A stretch of 64,000 nucleotides of DNA from Alphaproteobacteria bacterium. GTDB lineage: Bacteria; Pseudomonadota; Alphaproteobacteria; JANSWW01. Under the pieces are notes generated by a model. The model was not told the DNA's origin. It made no database searches and saw nothing but the letters and a program-made list of their open reading frames with translations. Shown one piece after another: positions 43,019 through 52,173 of this stretch. The stretch lies in the NCBI GenBank assembly GCA_024743275.1, contig JANSWW010000005.1, forward strand, positions 62,001 to 126,000, given 5' to 3'. Numbering within the stretch: the first letter of the stretch is position 1; each line of letters begins with the position of its first letter. The position numbers and the translations under genes were made by a program.

Positions 43019-43921
43019 CTAGTCTTCCAGGAAGTCGATCAGTGCCGCGAAAGTCTCGTCAGGTGCCTCTTCGGGAAGATAGTGGCCGCTTTCCACGGTG
43101 CCGCCGGTGACCGTTTCCGCCCGCTCCCGCCAGGCATCGAGCACGTCATAGGTCCGGGCGACGAATCCGCGCGCGCCCCACAGCGCCTGCAGGGGCATCG
43201 GAAGCTTCCGGCCGAGATCGGCCTTGTCATGAACGAGATCGATGCCGGCGGCGGCCCTGTAGTCCTCGCAGGCGGCATGCACCGTGGCCGGGTCGGAGAA
43301 GCAGCGGACATATTCCGCGACCGCCTCCTCGGGGAAGGCGCCGTCCACATTGCCCCACCGCTGGAAGATGCGGCGGACGAACCAGTCCGGATCGTTGAGG
43401 ATCATCTTTTCCGGCAGGTCATAGGGCTGGATGAGGAAGAACCAGTGCCAGTAGCCGGTCGCGAAATGCTTATCCGTTTCCATGAACATCTTGTAGGTCG
43501 GCGCGATGTCGAGCACCGATAGCCGCTCGACCGCTTGCGGATGGTCCAACGCCAGGCGGTGCGACACCCGCCCGCCGCGATCGTGACCGACCAACTTGAA
43601 GCGATCGAAGCCGAAATGGCGCATCACCGCGACCTGGTCGGCCGCCATCTCCCGTTTGGAATAGGACGCATGATCGTCGACGGTCGCCGGCTTCGAGCTG
43701 TCCCCATAGCCCCTAAGATCGGTGCAGATCACGGTGAAGCGCTCGGCGAGACGCGGGGCGATCTTATGCCACATCACATGGGTCTGGGGATACCCGTGCA
43801 GCAGCAACAGCGGCGGCCCGTCGCCGCCGATCAGGGCGCGGATCCTGGCCCCCCCATGACGGCCGCCGGCCACCTCCATCGCTTCCGTCTGGATCTCGTG
43901 ACTTTCGAACCCTTCAAACAC
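43019..43921 (-). CDS. Alpha/beta hydrolase, haloacetate (fluoroacetate) dehalogenase-like
   Basis: 300 residues from a GTG at 43921, preceded by AAGGAG; a TTG seven codons upstream is less likely. The nucleophile region is GHDRGGR, giving the Asp plus the two Args (+1 and +4) that bind the carboxylate in fluoroacetate dehalogenases. The halide-binding YWHWFF segment and the His in SGHYLPEEAP are also present. These features make C-halogen hydrolysis of a haloacetate more likely than generic esterase or epoxide hydrolase activity. It overlaps the glycosyltransferase gene by 8 bp. Confidence 0.85.
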   Translation of the reverse strand: MFEGFESHEIQTEAMEVAGGRHGGARIRALIGGDGPPLLLLHGYPQTHVMWHKIAPRLAERFTVICTDLRGYGDSSKPATVDDHASYSKREMAADQVAVMRHFGFDRFKLVGHDRGGRVSHRLALDHPQAVERLSVLDIAPTYKMFMETDKHFATGYWHWFFLIQPYDLPEKMILNDPDWFVRRIFQRWGNVDGAFPEEAVAEYVRCFSDPATVHAACEDYRAAAGIDLVHDKADLGRKLPMPLQALWGARGFVARTYDVLDAWRERAETVTGGTVESGHYLPEEAPDETFAALIDFLED

Positions 43922-45908
43922 GTCCGCTCTCCTTGCTCTCAAACTCCGTCATGAAATGGCGGTAGGCCGCCTCCAAATCCCGTGTATGCGCCTCCGCGTC
44001 CATCAGCAGACTCCCGGCCAAGTGCGACCGCATCCCGGCGCGCAGCCGCGCCAAACGATCCGGATCCTGCGCCAGCGTGCGCGCCTTTTCCACGTATTCC
44101 GCCTCCGACCGGGCGACGAGTTCCGGCAGGCCCGCCCTTGTCAGGATGCTGGTTCCCATACGCGCCATGGTGAACCGGCCGTCCAGGGTGATCACCGGCA
44201 GCCCCATCCAGAGCACGTCGACGGTGCTTTTCCCACCGCAGAAGGGGAACGGGTCGAGAGCGAGGTCCGCCCGCGCCATGGCGGCGAAATGCCCCTGCTC
44301 GCCCGGCACATAGCCGATCATATCGATCAGTTGCGCCGCGAGCCCGGCCTCTTCGAACAAGGCGGCCACCCGGCGCCGCACCGACGCGTCGTCCAATTGC
44401 ACGGCCTTCAGGAGCAGCCGCGCGCCGGGGATCGAGGCGACCAGCCCGGCATAGACCCGAATCGCGGTCGGGGAGAGCTTCGAGATGTTGTTGAACACCC
44501 CGAAGGTCGGCACGCCGGTCTCCGCCATGGGCAAGGGACCCGGATCCGGCAAGTCGGCGGGCACCCGCCAACTGGAGAAGCCTTTTTCGAGACGCCATAA
44601 ACGCTCGCTGTTCCAACGCTCGACACCCGGCGGATCCGCAAGCGCATCGGTCACGCGCCAGTCGATGCGGCTCAGGCCGGAGGTCGAGACCTCGTTGTTG
44701 TAGGCGACCTGGACCGGCGCCATGCGGGTGCCGAACGGCATTCGATCCAGGGCGTACCAGCAGCATAGATTGACGGCGATATCCGGCCGGTCGGCGGCGA
44801 TTCTCCGGGCGATCTCCTGCGGAGACCCGCCATGGACGACCCTGAAGCCATCGGCCCGTGCGCGAACCCATTCCGCCTCCGCGTCGACCGTCGGCCAGTC
44901 GGAGTAGCAGAAGATCTCGAAGCGGTCCCGATCGTGCGCGGCCAGCGTCGCGCCGAAGGACGCCATATGATTGTGGTTCTTTCTGAATTCAGGCGACAAA
45001 TAGGCGATCCTGATCTTGCCGCGCGGCCGGGCCGGGACCATGACACTGTCCGGCATGCCCGCCTCCACCCGTTCGCCCCAGGCCCGGTTGACCCGAAACA
45101 GCTCGGCATCGTCCATGCCGTCCCGATAGATCATGGAGAACAGCCGGTCGGCCCAGAGTTTACCGGGTGGATCCTCAAAATCGGCGGCCCGGTCGAAGGC
45201 GCGCGCCGCGGTCCCGTGGTCCAGCAGCACCAGCGAGGTCACGGCGTATTTCTCCAGCGCAAGGCTGGACGCCGGCTCCAGGGCCAGGGCGGCGGGGAGC
45301 GTGCGGCGCGCGATCCCGTGGTCCTTGGCCGCCATCGCCAGATTGGACAATTGGACGCGCGCATCGACCCTGGCCGGTTCAAGGGACAGGATCAACCCAT
45401 AGCGGCCGGCCAAGGCGCGGGTCCGGCTTTCGGGCGCGCCGCCTTTTTCCAGTGGTTCCCTCTCTTGGAGATTTCGGGCCGCGTTGTAGAGCGCGGAGGC
45501 ATCCCCCGGCGCCAAGGCGACGGCGAGGTCGTAGCAGCGCCGCGCGCCGCGCGAACAGACGGCGGCGAGATGCGCCACTTCCCCGTTGCCCGGGGTCTCC
45601 GCAAGCCCCGCGAAGGCGGCGGCCGCCCCCTTTTCGGCCCCATCGGCGGCGACATAGGCGGCGGCCAGGGGCAGCAAGACGTGATGCGCGGGAACGCCTT
45701 TCCCATAGGCCCGCCAGAGATGGCCCGCAGCTTGATCGAGAGATGCCGTGTCGCCCTCCTCCAAGAGGGCCAGCCCCAGCAACGCCAGGGCACCGGGTTG
45801 GTCCGGATCGAAGGCGAGGACATGCTCCAGAATGCGCATACCCCGCTGCCGCCGGCCCTTGGAAATGTGGCCGTGCGCCTCTGTCAGCAGGTCTCCCACT
45901 GTCGCCAT
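43914..45908 (-). CDS. TPR protein with O-GlcNAc-transferase-like (GT41) domain
   Basis: 664 residues. The N-terminal half is helical with TPR-like repeats (LLGLALLEEGD, ALYNAARNLQERE and similar). From about residue 300 a GT41 domain begins at KIRIAYLSPEFRKNHNHMASF. The C-terminal nucleotide-sugar part contains DPFPFCGGKSTVDVLWMGLP and a GTSILTRAGLPELVA segment, close to the OGT/SPINDLY pattern. It probably glycosylates Ser/Thr of proteins in the cytosol. No signal peptide. The target is unknown. Confidence 0.87.
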   Translation of the reverse strand: MATVGDLLTEAHGHISKGRRQRGMRILEHVLAFDPDQPGALALLGLALLEEGDTASLDQAAGHLWRAYGKGVPAHHVLLPLAAAYVAADGAEKGAAAAFAGLAETPGNGEVAHLAAVCSRGARRCYDLAVALAPGDASALYNAARNLQEREPLEKGGAPESRTRALAGRYGLILSLEPARVDARVQLSNLAMAAKDHGIARRTLPAALALEPASSLALEKYAVTSLVLLDHGTAARAFDRAADFEDPPGKLWADRLFSMIYRDGMDDAELFRVNRAWGERVEAGMPDSVMVPARPRGKIRIAYLSPEFRKNHNHMASFGATLAAHDRDRFEIFCYSDWPTVDAEAEWVRARADGFRVVHGGSPQEIARRIAADRPDIAVNLCCWYALDRMPFGTRMAPVQVAYNNEVSTSGLSRIDWRVTDALADPPGVERWNSERLWRLEKGFSSWRVPADLPDPGPLPMAETGVPTFGVFNNISKLSPTAIRVYAGLVASIPGARLLLKAVQLDDASVRRRVAALFEEAGLAAQLIDMIGYVPGEQGHFAAMARADLALDPFPFCGGKSTVDVLWMGLPVITLDGRFTMARMGTSILTRAGLPELVARSEAEYVEKARTLAQDPDRLARLRAGMRSHLAGSLLMDAEAHTRDLEAAYRHFMTEFESKESGRV

Positions 45909-46215
45909 GTCGCGTCGTTTCCGATGGGATGCGGCTCAAAGCGGAATGCCCGGGCCTAAAGAGCTATAGCAATCCGCTTCGCCGCCGGAAATCAATCCAA
46001 TTGGCTCTGTTCACCCTTCCCCGCCAGAAATGAAATCGTATCAAAGGCGCTTTGCGCATCCGGGAATTGCATAAGTTTCGTCGACGAACATGGGCCGTGG
46101 TTTTTCGGCAGACGGCGGCGGCAACTTTCCTTAAGGTCGCTTCGGCGGCTCCCGCCATCCCCCGGTTCCGCCGGCGAGACAGTCACACCCGTCACGCTCC
46201 GAGAACACACCGTCC
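45909..46215. other. Divergent intergenic region between the GT41 gene and a histidine kinase
   Basis: About 307 bp without a credible gene. It should contain the divergent promoters of the two flanking genes. I see no repeat, RNA gene or clear operator in it. Confidence 0.5.
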
Positions 46216-47622
46216 ATGGCCGAATTGTCCGCGATCATCCTCAACCTCTATGTGGAGATTATTGCCAATCTGGGCCTGCTCGCGCTCGCGGCCTGGGGCA
46301 TTTCCTATTTCCAGCTCATCCGCCCGCACGAACGGTGGAAGCTCGCCATGAGCTCGGGGCCGAAAGTTGGACTGCTTTTCGGTCTGACCGCGTGCCTTGT
46401 GATGCTGGTGCCGATCGAACTCGAACGGGGATTGAGCGGCGACGCAAGAGGGGCACCCGTGCTCCTGGCCGGGATGGTCGGGGGGCCGATCGCGGCCTTG
46501 ATCGCGGCCGCCCTGGCGATCGTCGGGCGTGCGGTCATCGCCTTCCCGAGCCTCCTCGCCGATGTCGTCTATACCCTGATCTTCGCCGGGTTGGGCGTGG
46601 CGTGGCGTGCCTTTCGGATCAAGCGGCGACGGCGGGATACGACATTGCTGGACATGGTGATGTTCACCGCGGCCGCAAGTATGTTGGCGATGCCGACGGT
46701 CTTCCTCCTGCCGGAAGACGCTCACTGGATATCCCTGGTCACGATCTGGCCGATTCTCGCCGGCGTTACCATCATGGGTGGGATTGTGCTGACCTTCCTG
46801 CTGCGCAGGGACGTTCGGACCCGCGATCTCATCGTCGCGCTGGAACAGCAAAAACGGTCGGCGGAACAGGGACAACGCGCGAAGAGCACTTTCCTAGCCA
46901 ATATGAGCCATGAACTCAGAACCCCCTTGAACGCGATCCTCGGTTTCGCCGAAATCCTGTCCAAGGACCAACTGAAGGCCGGGATCGACCCGCGGTACAA
47001 GTCCTATGCCGAGGATATCCGAAGCAGCGGGGAGCATCTGTTGAGTCTGCTCAACGATATTCTCGACCTGTCAAAGATCGAGGCCGGCAAATACGAAGCC
47101 AATCCCAAGCCCCTGAAGCTCGCCGAGCTTTGGCCCATGCCGCTCGCGAATTCCAAGATGCTGGCGCGGCGGAGAAAGATCACCATCCTTTCGGACGAAA
47201 TCGACCCCGAGCTGACCATCGTCGCCGATCTTCGGGGCCTCCAACAATGTCTGCTCAACGTGATCGGCAATGCGATCAAATACTCGCCGGAGGGGGGCAC
47301 GGTGACCTGCCGGAGCGTGAGACACCAAGACATGGTCGAGTTGGTCGTCGAGGATACCGGGCCGGGCATTCCGCCGGAGGATATGGATCGGGTGCTGCAG
47401 CCCTTCGAGCAAACACGGTCACGCTCGACGCTTCTCAAGCCGGAGGGGACGGGCCTTGGCCTGGCGATCACCCAATCCCTGCTGCAATTGATGCAGGGCA
47501 CACTGGAGATCCAGTCCCAGGTCGCGGAGCCCGGACATGAAAGCGGGACCAGGGTCGGCCTCTTTCTGCCCCTCGACAAGGAAGGGACGCCGCGCCCCGG
47601 AACGTCCGGCGGCGATCGGTAG
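46216..47622 (+). CDS. Sensor histidine kinase with 5TM-LYT membrane sensor
   Basis: 468 residues. About six hydrophobic segments between residues 8 and 198 resemble the 5TM-LYT sensor also seen in the hybrid kinase at 14209. HisKA follows with H232 in ANMSHELRTPLNA, then HATPase with an N-box (VIGNAIKYSP), VEDTGPGI and GTGLGLAI. No receiver is attached, unlike its relative. Adjacent genes encode a PAS_5 protein and another kinase, but no response regulator, so the partner is elsewhere. Confidence 0.92.
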   Translation: MAELSAIILNLYVEIIANLGLLALAAWGISYFQLIRPHERWKLAMSSGPKVGLLFGLTACLVMLVPIELERGLSGDARGAPVLLAGMVGGPIAALIAAALAIVGRAVIAFPSLLADVVYTLIFAGLGVAWRAFRIKRRRRDTTLLDMVMFTAAASMLAMPTVFLLPEDAHWISLVTIWPILAGVTIMGGIVLTFLLRRDVRTRDLIVALEQQKRSAEQGQRAKSTFLANMSHELRTPLNAILGFAEILSKDQLKAGIDPRYKSYAEDIRSSGEHLLSLLNDILDLSKIEAGKYEANPKPLKLAELWPMPLANSKMLARRRKITILSDEIDPELTIVADLRGLQQCLLNVIGNAIKYSPEGGTVTCRSVRHQDMVELVVEDTGPGIPPEDMDRVLQPFEQTRSRSTLLKPEGTGLGLAITQSLLQLMQGTLEIQSQVAEPGHESGTRVGLFLPLDKEGTPRPGTSGGDR

Positions 47623-47653
47623 GGGCAGGCCAATAGCGGGAACGCGCCGCTTC

Positions 47654-48082
47654 CTAACGCGAAACAAACTCGATCAGAATCAACAGATGCGAGACCGCTC
47701 CTTCGCCGTCTCCCAGCGGTAGGATGATCTCGTCGTTCTTTTTGAAGTCCTTTTGGGGTCCGACATAGGTCACCGGGTCGCGGAGCGGCCGCCGGGTCCG
47801 AACCACGCGCCGCAACGCCGCCATGAGCTCTCCATCCGGCTCGATGTGGTCCAAGGTACTGAGTAGGCGGCCGGTGTGATCGGCCAGGAAATGGAAACGG
47901 ACCGCAGTCCCGATCACCCGGTGGCGGAAGTCCGCTCCCCCGTCGACCACCTCCATCAGCACGACATTCGGCAATAGCCTGGGGATGTCCAAGGGATCGA
48001 AATCCGTCTTGAGCGGTATCTCCCGCCCCGACCGAAGTCGTTCCCAATACGCAAAGCCGAGATTGCAGATGCTTTCCGCCAT
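47654..48082 (-). CDS. PAS_5-family PAS domain protein (short)
   Basis: 142 residues from the ATG at 48082; a TTG at 48094 would add four residues and neither start has a strong site. The whole length is one PAS_5 domain: IPLKTDFDPLDIPRLLPNVV, FRHRVIGTAV, a VTYVGPQKDF strand and a final SHLLILIEF strand. It lies immediately after the PDC kinase gene in the same direction (13 bp from its stop), so it is probably co-expressed and may modulate that kinase. Ligand unknown. Confidence 0.8.
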   Translation of the reverse strand: MAESICNLGFAYWERLRSGREIPLKTDFDPLDIPRLLPNVVLMEVVDGGADFRHRVIGTAVRFHFLADHTGRLLSTLDHIEPDGELMAALRRVVRTRRPLRDPVTYVGPQKDFKKNDEIILPLGDGEGAVSHLLILIEFVSR

Positions 48083-48094
48083 GGGCGCAACCAA

Positions 48095-49843
48095 TCAGCT
48101 ATCGAAAGGGGTCTTGATCTCCGCCGGGGCGATCCGGTCGGTTTCCGGGACAAGGGTCGCGGGCAGTTCGATCCAGAAGGTGCTACCCTGTCCGACCGTG
48201 CTGTCGACACCGATCGTGCCGCCCATACGCTCTACGAGCTTTTTGCAGACGGACAAGCCGATACCGGCGCCCATGCTCGCGATCATCGGATCCTCAACGG
48301 CTTTCCCGAAATATTCGAAGATGTGCTCCTGCTTGTCCTTGGGAACCCCGATGCCGTTGTCCGTCACCGACAGACGCAGCCGATCCACGGCGGGATAGGA
48401 CAAGGAGATCTCGACCTTGCCCCCGGGCCGGTTGAACTTGATGCCGTTCGACAAAAGGTTGTCGACGATCTGTTGGACCCGGATCCGGTCGGAGAACAGG
48501 ATGATCTCCTGACGGTCGGTCAAGCGGTCGATGATCTCGACCTGGTTTTGTTCGGCCAAGGGACGCAATCTCATGCGGGATTCTTCGACCACTTCCTTCA
48601 GATCGACCTTCTGGACAGTGAAGGTGATGACATCCGCTTCGATCTGCGACAGATCCAGGATGCTGTTCACCAACTCCAGAAGGTGCGTGCCGCTCTTGTG
48701 GATGTTCTCTGCATAGCCCCGGCTCTTTTCAGAAAGGGAACGGTCGAACCCCATCTTGAGGATTTCGGAAAAACCGAGAATTCCGTTGAGCGGTGTCCGA
48801 AGCTCATGGCTCATGCTGGCGAGAAACTCGGATTTCGCCTGATTGGCCCGATCCGCGGCCTGGGATGCCCTGACCGCCTGATTTCTGGCATCCTCGGCGG
48901 CGAGACGCGCCTTCACATTCGCCCTGTTCTCTCGCCCGATGAGATAGACCGAGCCGAAAATAATCACGAAGAACAACCCGAGGATCAGATAGACCGTCCG
49001 CGCGACCTCCCTGTGTCGCGCGTCGATCTCGTCATAACTGAACAGACCGATCGTCGTGGTTTTAAGATTGTCGTCCGCAATCTCCCTCGCCAAGAAACGT
49101 GTTGGCACCGGTTCGCCATTCGCACCGGGCAAGGTGAGGGAAAGTGTATTGTCAGCGAACTCCGCGACGACCTCTTCGGACCGGGCACCCACCAGTTCCA
49201 CCGCCTGCCCGCTCGCTTCCAGGATGACACCGGAAGCCTGCGAGATCATCATGAACTTGCGGGGAATGCCCTGATCCGACCGGGGAAAAAGCGGCTGGAA
49301 GAACCGCCGGTCCAACGACGCGATCACAACGGCCTGAAGCTCGCCCGAGGCGTCCCTGACCGCCTGCGAGAGAACCCAGGTCCACATTCCGTCGACCCGG
49401 CTTACCACGGGATCGGAAAGCACCATCCCTTCCGTTCTGTTGTTCAGGTGGTTCTGGAAATACCCTCGGTCCGAGACATCGATCCCGATCGCCGGCGCAC
49501 CGGGACGGGTATCGAAGGTGATGATCCCGTCGGGATCGATCAGCACCAAGGCCCGCAGGTTCGGGAGCTCGGTTTTCACCTCCAACATGAACTGGCGGAC
49601 ATTATCGGTGACCGCGCGATCTTCCCTGAAACGCTGCTTCATGAAGGCCGTCACCGCCCCCATCGCCGTCGAAACGGCGGAGAACTTCGCCCCAATGCCA
49701 TTGGACAGGGTGAGAAGCTCCGCTCCTATTTCCGTGCTCGCCGCATCAACCTGGCCCGCTTGCACATAGGATTTGACGTAGAGTCCAATCCCGGCGATGA
49801 GGGTGAAGAGCACTGCTCCCGTAATAATGGAAACTCTATCCAT
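48095..49843 (-). CDS. Sensor histidine kinase with periplasmic PDC/Cache domain
   Basis: 582 residues. Two membrane helices (about 5-27 and 283-304) flank a periplasmic PDC/dCache-type domain with the DRGYFQNHL motif near 125. A coiled-coil linker is followed by HisKA (H346 in ASMSHELRTPLNG) and HATPase (LLSNGIKF, VTDNGIGV, GIGLSVCKKLV). It probably senses a small extracellular molecule. Same-strand partner PAS_5 gene downstream; no receiver gene adjacent. Confidence 0.92.
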   Translation of the reverse strand: MDRVSIITGAVLFTLIAGIGLYVKSYVQAGQVDAASTEIGAELLTLSNGIGAKFSAVSTAMGAVTAFMKQRFREDRAVTDNVRQFMLEVKTELPNLRALVLIDPDGIITFDTRPGAPAIGIDVSDRGYFQNHLNNRTEGMVLSDPVVSRVDGMWTWVLSQAVRDASGELQAVVIASLDRRFFQPLFPRSDQGIPRKFMMISQASGVILEASGQAVELVGARSEEVVAEFADNTLSLTLPGANGEPVPTRFLAREIADDNLKTTTIGLFSYDEIDARHREVARTVYLILGLFFVIIFGSVYLIGRENRANVKARLAAEDARNQAVRASQAADRANQAKSEFLASMSHELRTPLNGILGFSEILKMGFDRSLSEKSRGYAENIHKSGTHLLELVNSILDLSQIEADVITFTVQKVDLKEVVEESRMRLRPLAEQNQVEIIDRLTDRQEIILFSDRIRVQQIVDNLLSNGIKFNRPGGKVEISLSYPAVDRLRLSVTDNGIGVPKDKQEHIFEYFGKAVEDPMIASMGAGIGLSVCKKLVERMGGTIGVDSTVGQGSTFWIELPATLVPETDRIAPAEIKTPFDS

Positions 49844-50240
49844 GCCAGTGCGGGCTTTCGTTCAAGGGCGATGGTTATGTTTGCCGATTAATTCTTAATG
49901 TCTAGTTAAAAGCTAAATAATGATGCGATCAGGATGAGACGCAATGCGATTTTTAATTGAGCCTTCGCCTCGCTTAACCGGATGAAATTCCTTCAAGACC
50001 GGTGCGCCCAGATTTCAGATGGGCGGTCGCCGCCGAGGGGTTTCGAAAGATCCGCGAGCCATATGATCGGGGACTTGCAACCATCTCCTAGGCCACTTCG
50101 CAGTTCCAAAATCCCGCCAGTGGTTGGAAAGCCGGAGCAATTCCAACGGCATCGGCACGACGATCCGACTTCATAATAGTTTCATTTGAACAAAGCGCAT
50201 GCCTGATTTTACCTTCAAATGAACATGGAGGGGGGGTTCC
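49844..50240. other. Divergent intergenic region with AT-rich promoter and DeoR operators
   Basis: The 397 bp between a histidine kinase and the DeoR-type regulator contain an AT-rich stretch at about 49880-49965, suited to the leftward kinase promoter. An inverted-repeat operator pair lies near the rightward gene (listed separately). No gene or RNA is apparent in the middle part. Confidence 0.55.
50181..50223 (+). promoter_or_regulatory. Paired operators of the DeoR/GlpR-type regulator
   Basis: TTCATTTGAA at 50181-50190 and its exact reverse complement TTCAAATGAA at 50214-50223 have centres 33 bp apart, about three helix turns. They lie 18-60 bp before the regulator start. Spacing and position suggest that the regulator controls itself and the downstream importer operon. 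The palindromic 10-mers differ from the E. coli GlpR consensus. Confidence 0.6.
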
Positions 50241-51074
50241 GTGAATCCGAACGATCTTAGTCTTTCCGGGTCGGGAGCGCCGACGGGGGACCGCTTGCCG
50301 GTCAAGCTGAGCGATCGGCAGGAACGAATCGCGGACATGGTTCGCGATGCGGATTTTCTCGATGTCGAGACCCTTGCCGGTCAGTTCAACGTTACGACCC
50401 AGACAATCCGCCGGGACCTCAACGTCCTGTGTGATTACGGATTGGCCCGGCGCCGGCATGGCGGTGTGGAACGACCGTCCACCGTCGGCAATCTCGCCTA
50501 TAGCTCCCGGCAGATTTTGAACACAAAAGAGAAACGCACCATCGCCCAGGCGGTGGCCCGGTTGGTCCCGAACGGGGCGTCGCTCGCCTTCAGCATCGGC
50601 ACGACGCCCGAACTTGTCGCCGAGGCGCTGCTGGGGCACGAGGGCCTCCGGATCTTCACCAACAATCTCAATGTCGCCATGCTGGCCTGCACCAACCGCA
50701 GCTTCCAGGTGACCGTGGCCGGCGGCACCATCCGCAACGGCGACCGTGATGTGCTCGGCCCGGAGGTGGAACGCTTTTTCAGCGGCTACAGGGTCGATTT
50801 CGGCATCTTCGGCGTGGCCGGGATAGAGGAAGACGGCGCCCTTCTCGACTTCTCTCAGGACGAGGTCCTCGCCCGGCAGGCAATCCGGCAGCACAGCCGG
50901 GAGTCGTTCCTGGTGGCGGATTTCTCGAAATTCTCCCGGCGAGCCCATGTCCGCGGCGGACAGATAGAGGATGCCGACCATTTCTTCTGCGACAGCCCGC
51001 CGCCAGCCCCGATCGTCGACCGCCTGGCCGCCACGGGCGTGGCGCTAACGGTCGGCGACGGAGGGCAGCCATGA
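50241..51074 (+). CDS. DeoR/GlpR-family transcriptional regulator
   Basis: 277 residues from a GTG preceded by GGAGGGGGG. The N-terminal winged HTH (about 20-75) includes ETLAGQFNVTTQTIRRDLN and RRHGGVERP, typical of DeoR/GlpR. The sugar-phosphate-binding domain shows FSIGTTPELVAEALLGH and NNLNVAMLA. It should respond to a phosphorylated sugar or glycerol compound. The stop overlaps the ATPase start by 4 bp (ATGA), so it is the first gene of the importer operon and probably its repressor. Confidence 0.92.
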   Translation: MNPNDLSLSGSGAPTGDRLPVKLSDRQERIADMVRDADFLDVETLAGQFNVTTQTIRRDLNVLCDYGLARRRHGGVERPSTVGNLAYSSRQILNTKEKRTIAQAVARLVPNGASLAFSIGTTPELVAEALLGHEGLRIFTNNLNVAMLACTNRSFQVTVAGGTIRNGDRDVLGPEVERFFSGYRVDFGIFGVAGIEEDGALLDFSQDEVLARQAIRQHSRESFLVADFSKFSRRAHVRGGQIEDADHFFCDSPPPAPIVDRLAATGVALTVGDGGQP

Positions 51075-52063
51075 GCCTCGCGGTCTCCGTCGACGGTCTC
51101 GTCAAACGCTGGGGCACGACAACCGTCGTCGACGATGTGTCGTTCGCTGTCCCGGAAGCGAGCTTGACCGTGCTCCTGGGACCGTCGGGTTGCGGAAAAT
51201 CGACGATCCTCCGTCTCATTGCGGGGCTGGAAGACCCGACCGAGGGTCGTGTCAGGATCGGCGCGCGGGACGTGACGCGGGTCGACGCGTCGAAACGGGG
51301 CGTGTCCATGGTCTTCCAGTCCTATGCCCTCTTCCCCCATCTGGACGTGTTCGAGAATGTCGTCTTCGGGCTGAAGGTGCGGGGTGTCGCGAAGGCGGAA
51401 CTCGCGCGCCGCTCCGCGCGGGCGATCGACATGGTCGGGCTTGAGCCCTATCGAGATCGGAAACCGTCCCAGCTTTCCGGCGGCCAACGCCAGCGGGTCG
51501 CCCTGGCCCGGGCCATCGTCGCCGAACAGCCCGTCTGCCTGATGGACGCGCCGCTGTCCAATCTGGACGCAAAGTTGCGGGCGACCATGCGCGACGAGAT
51601 CCGCGACCTCCAACAGCGCCTTGGACTCACCATGATCTATGTGACCCATGATCAGACCGAGGCCATGAGCATGGCCGATCAGGTTGTCCTGCTCCGCGAG
51701 GGCTGCATCGAGCAGATCGGCAGCCCGGCGGATCTCTACGAGAAACCGGCCTCCGCCTTCGCGGCCCGCTTCATCGGTCTGCCGCCCATGAACCTGCTTC
51801 CGGCCGGGACCGAAGGACCGGCCAGGATGGGCATCCGGCCGGAGCATCTGACCCTGGGACCGGAGGGCATCGCCGCCGAGGTGGCCGCGGTCGATTATCT
51901 CGGGGCCGAGACCATCGTGCGCCTGAAGACCGACGATACGGTGGTCATGGCAAGGGTGCAGGGCAAGACCGACCTGGTCGCAGGCACCGCCACCCGCCTT
52001 TCCTGGCGGCCGGAAGACGCGCATTTCTTCGATGAATCAGGAGTTAGGCGGGACGGCCTATGA
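51071..52063 (+). CDS. ABC importer ATP-binding protein, UgpC/MalK class
   Basis: 330 residues. Walker A is GPSGCGKST near residue 37, the signature is LSGGQRQRVALARA, and a C-terminal OB-type regulatory domain of the MalK class begins near 240. The Walker B region reads CLMDAPLSNLDAKLR: the catalytic Glu normally following the Asp is Ala (codons GAC GCG). Translationally coupled to the regulator gene and followed by binding protein and permeases, it is clearly the importer's motor. Whether the Ala lowers ATPase activity is untested. Confidence 0.92.
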   Translation: MSLAVSVDGLVKRWGTTTVVDDVSFAVPEASLTVLLGPSGCGKSTILRLIAGLEDPTEGRVRIGARDVTRVDASKRGVSMVFQSYALFPHLDVFENVVFGLKVRGVAKAELARRSARAIDMVGLEPYRDRKPSQLSGGQRQRVALARAIVAEQPVCLMDAPLSNLDAKLRATMRDEIRDLQQRLGLTMIYVTHDQTEAMSMADQVVLLREGCIEQIGSPADLYEKPASAFAARFIGLPPMNLLPAGTEGPARMGIRPEHLTLGPEGIAAEVAAVDYLGAETIVRLKTDDTVVMARVQGKTDLVAGTATRLSWRPEDAHFFDESGVRRDGL

Positions 52064-52173
52064 CAACCGTCCCACCTATGCCCGGCCGGTGCGGCAACAC
52101 CGGTCGAGCTTGTCCGAGCGGGACCGGGAAACCCGGTTCAGTCCAAAGCCCAGACGAAAAGGAATTGTAACAG

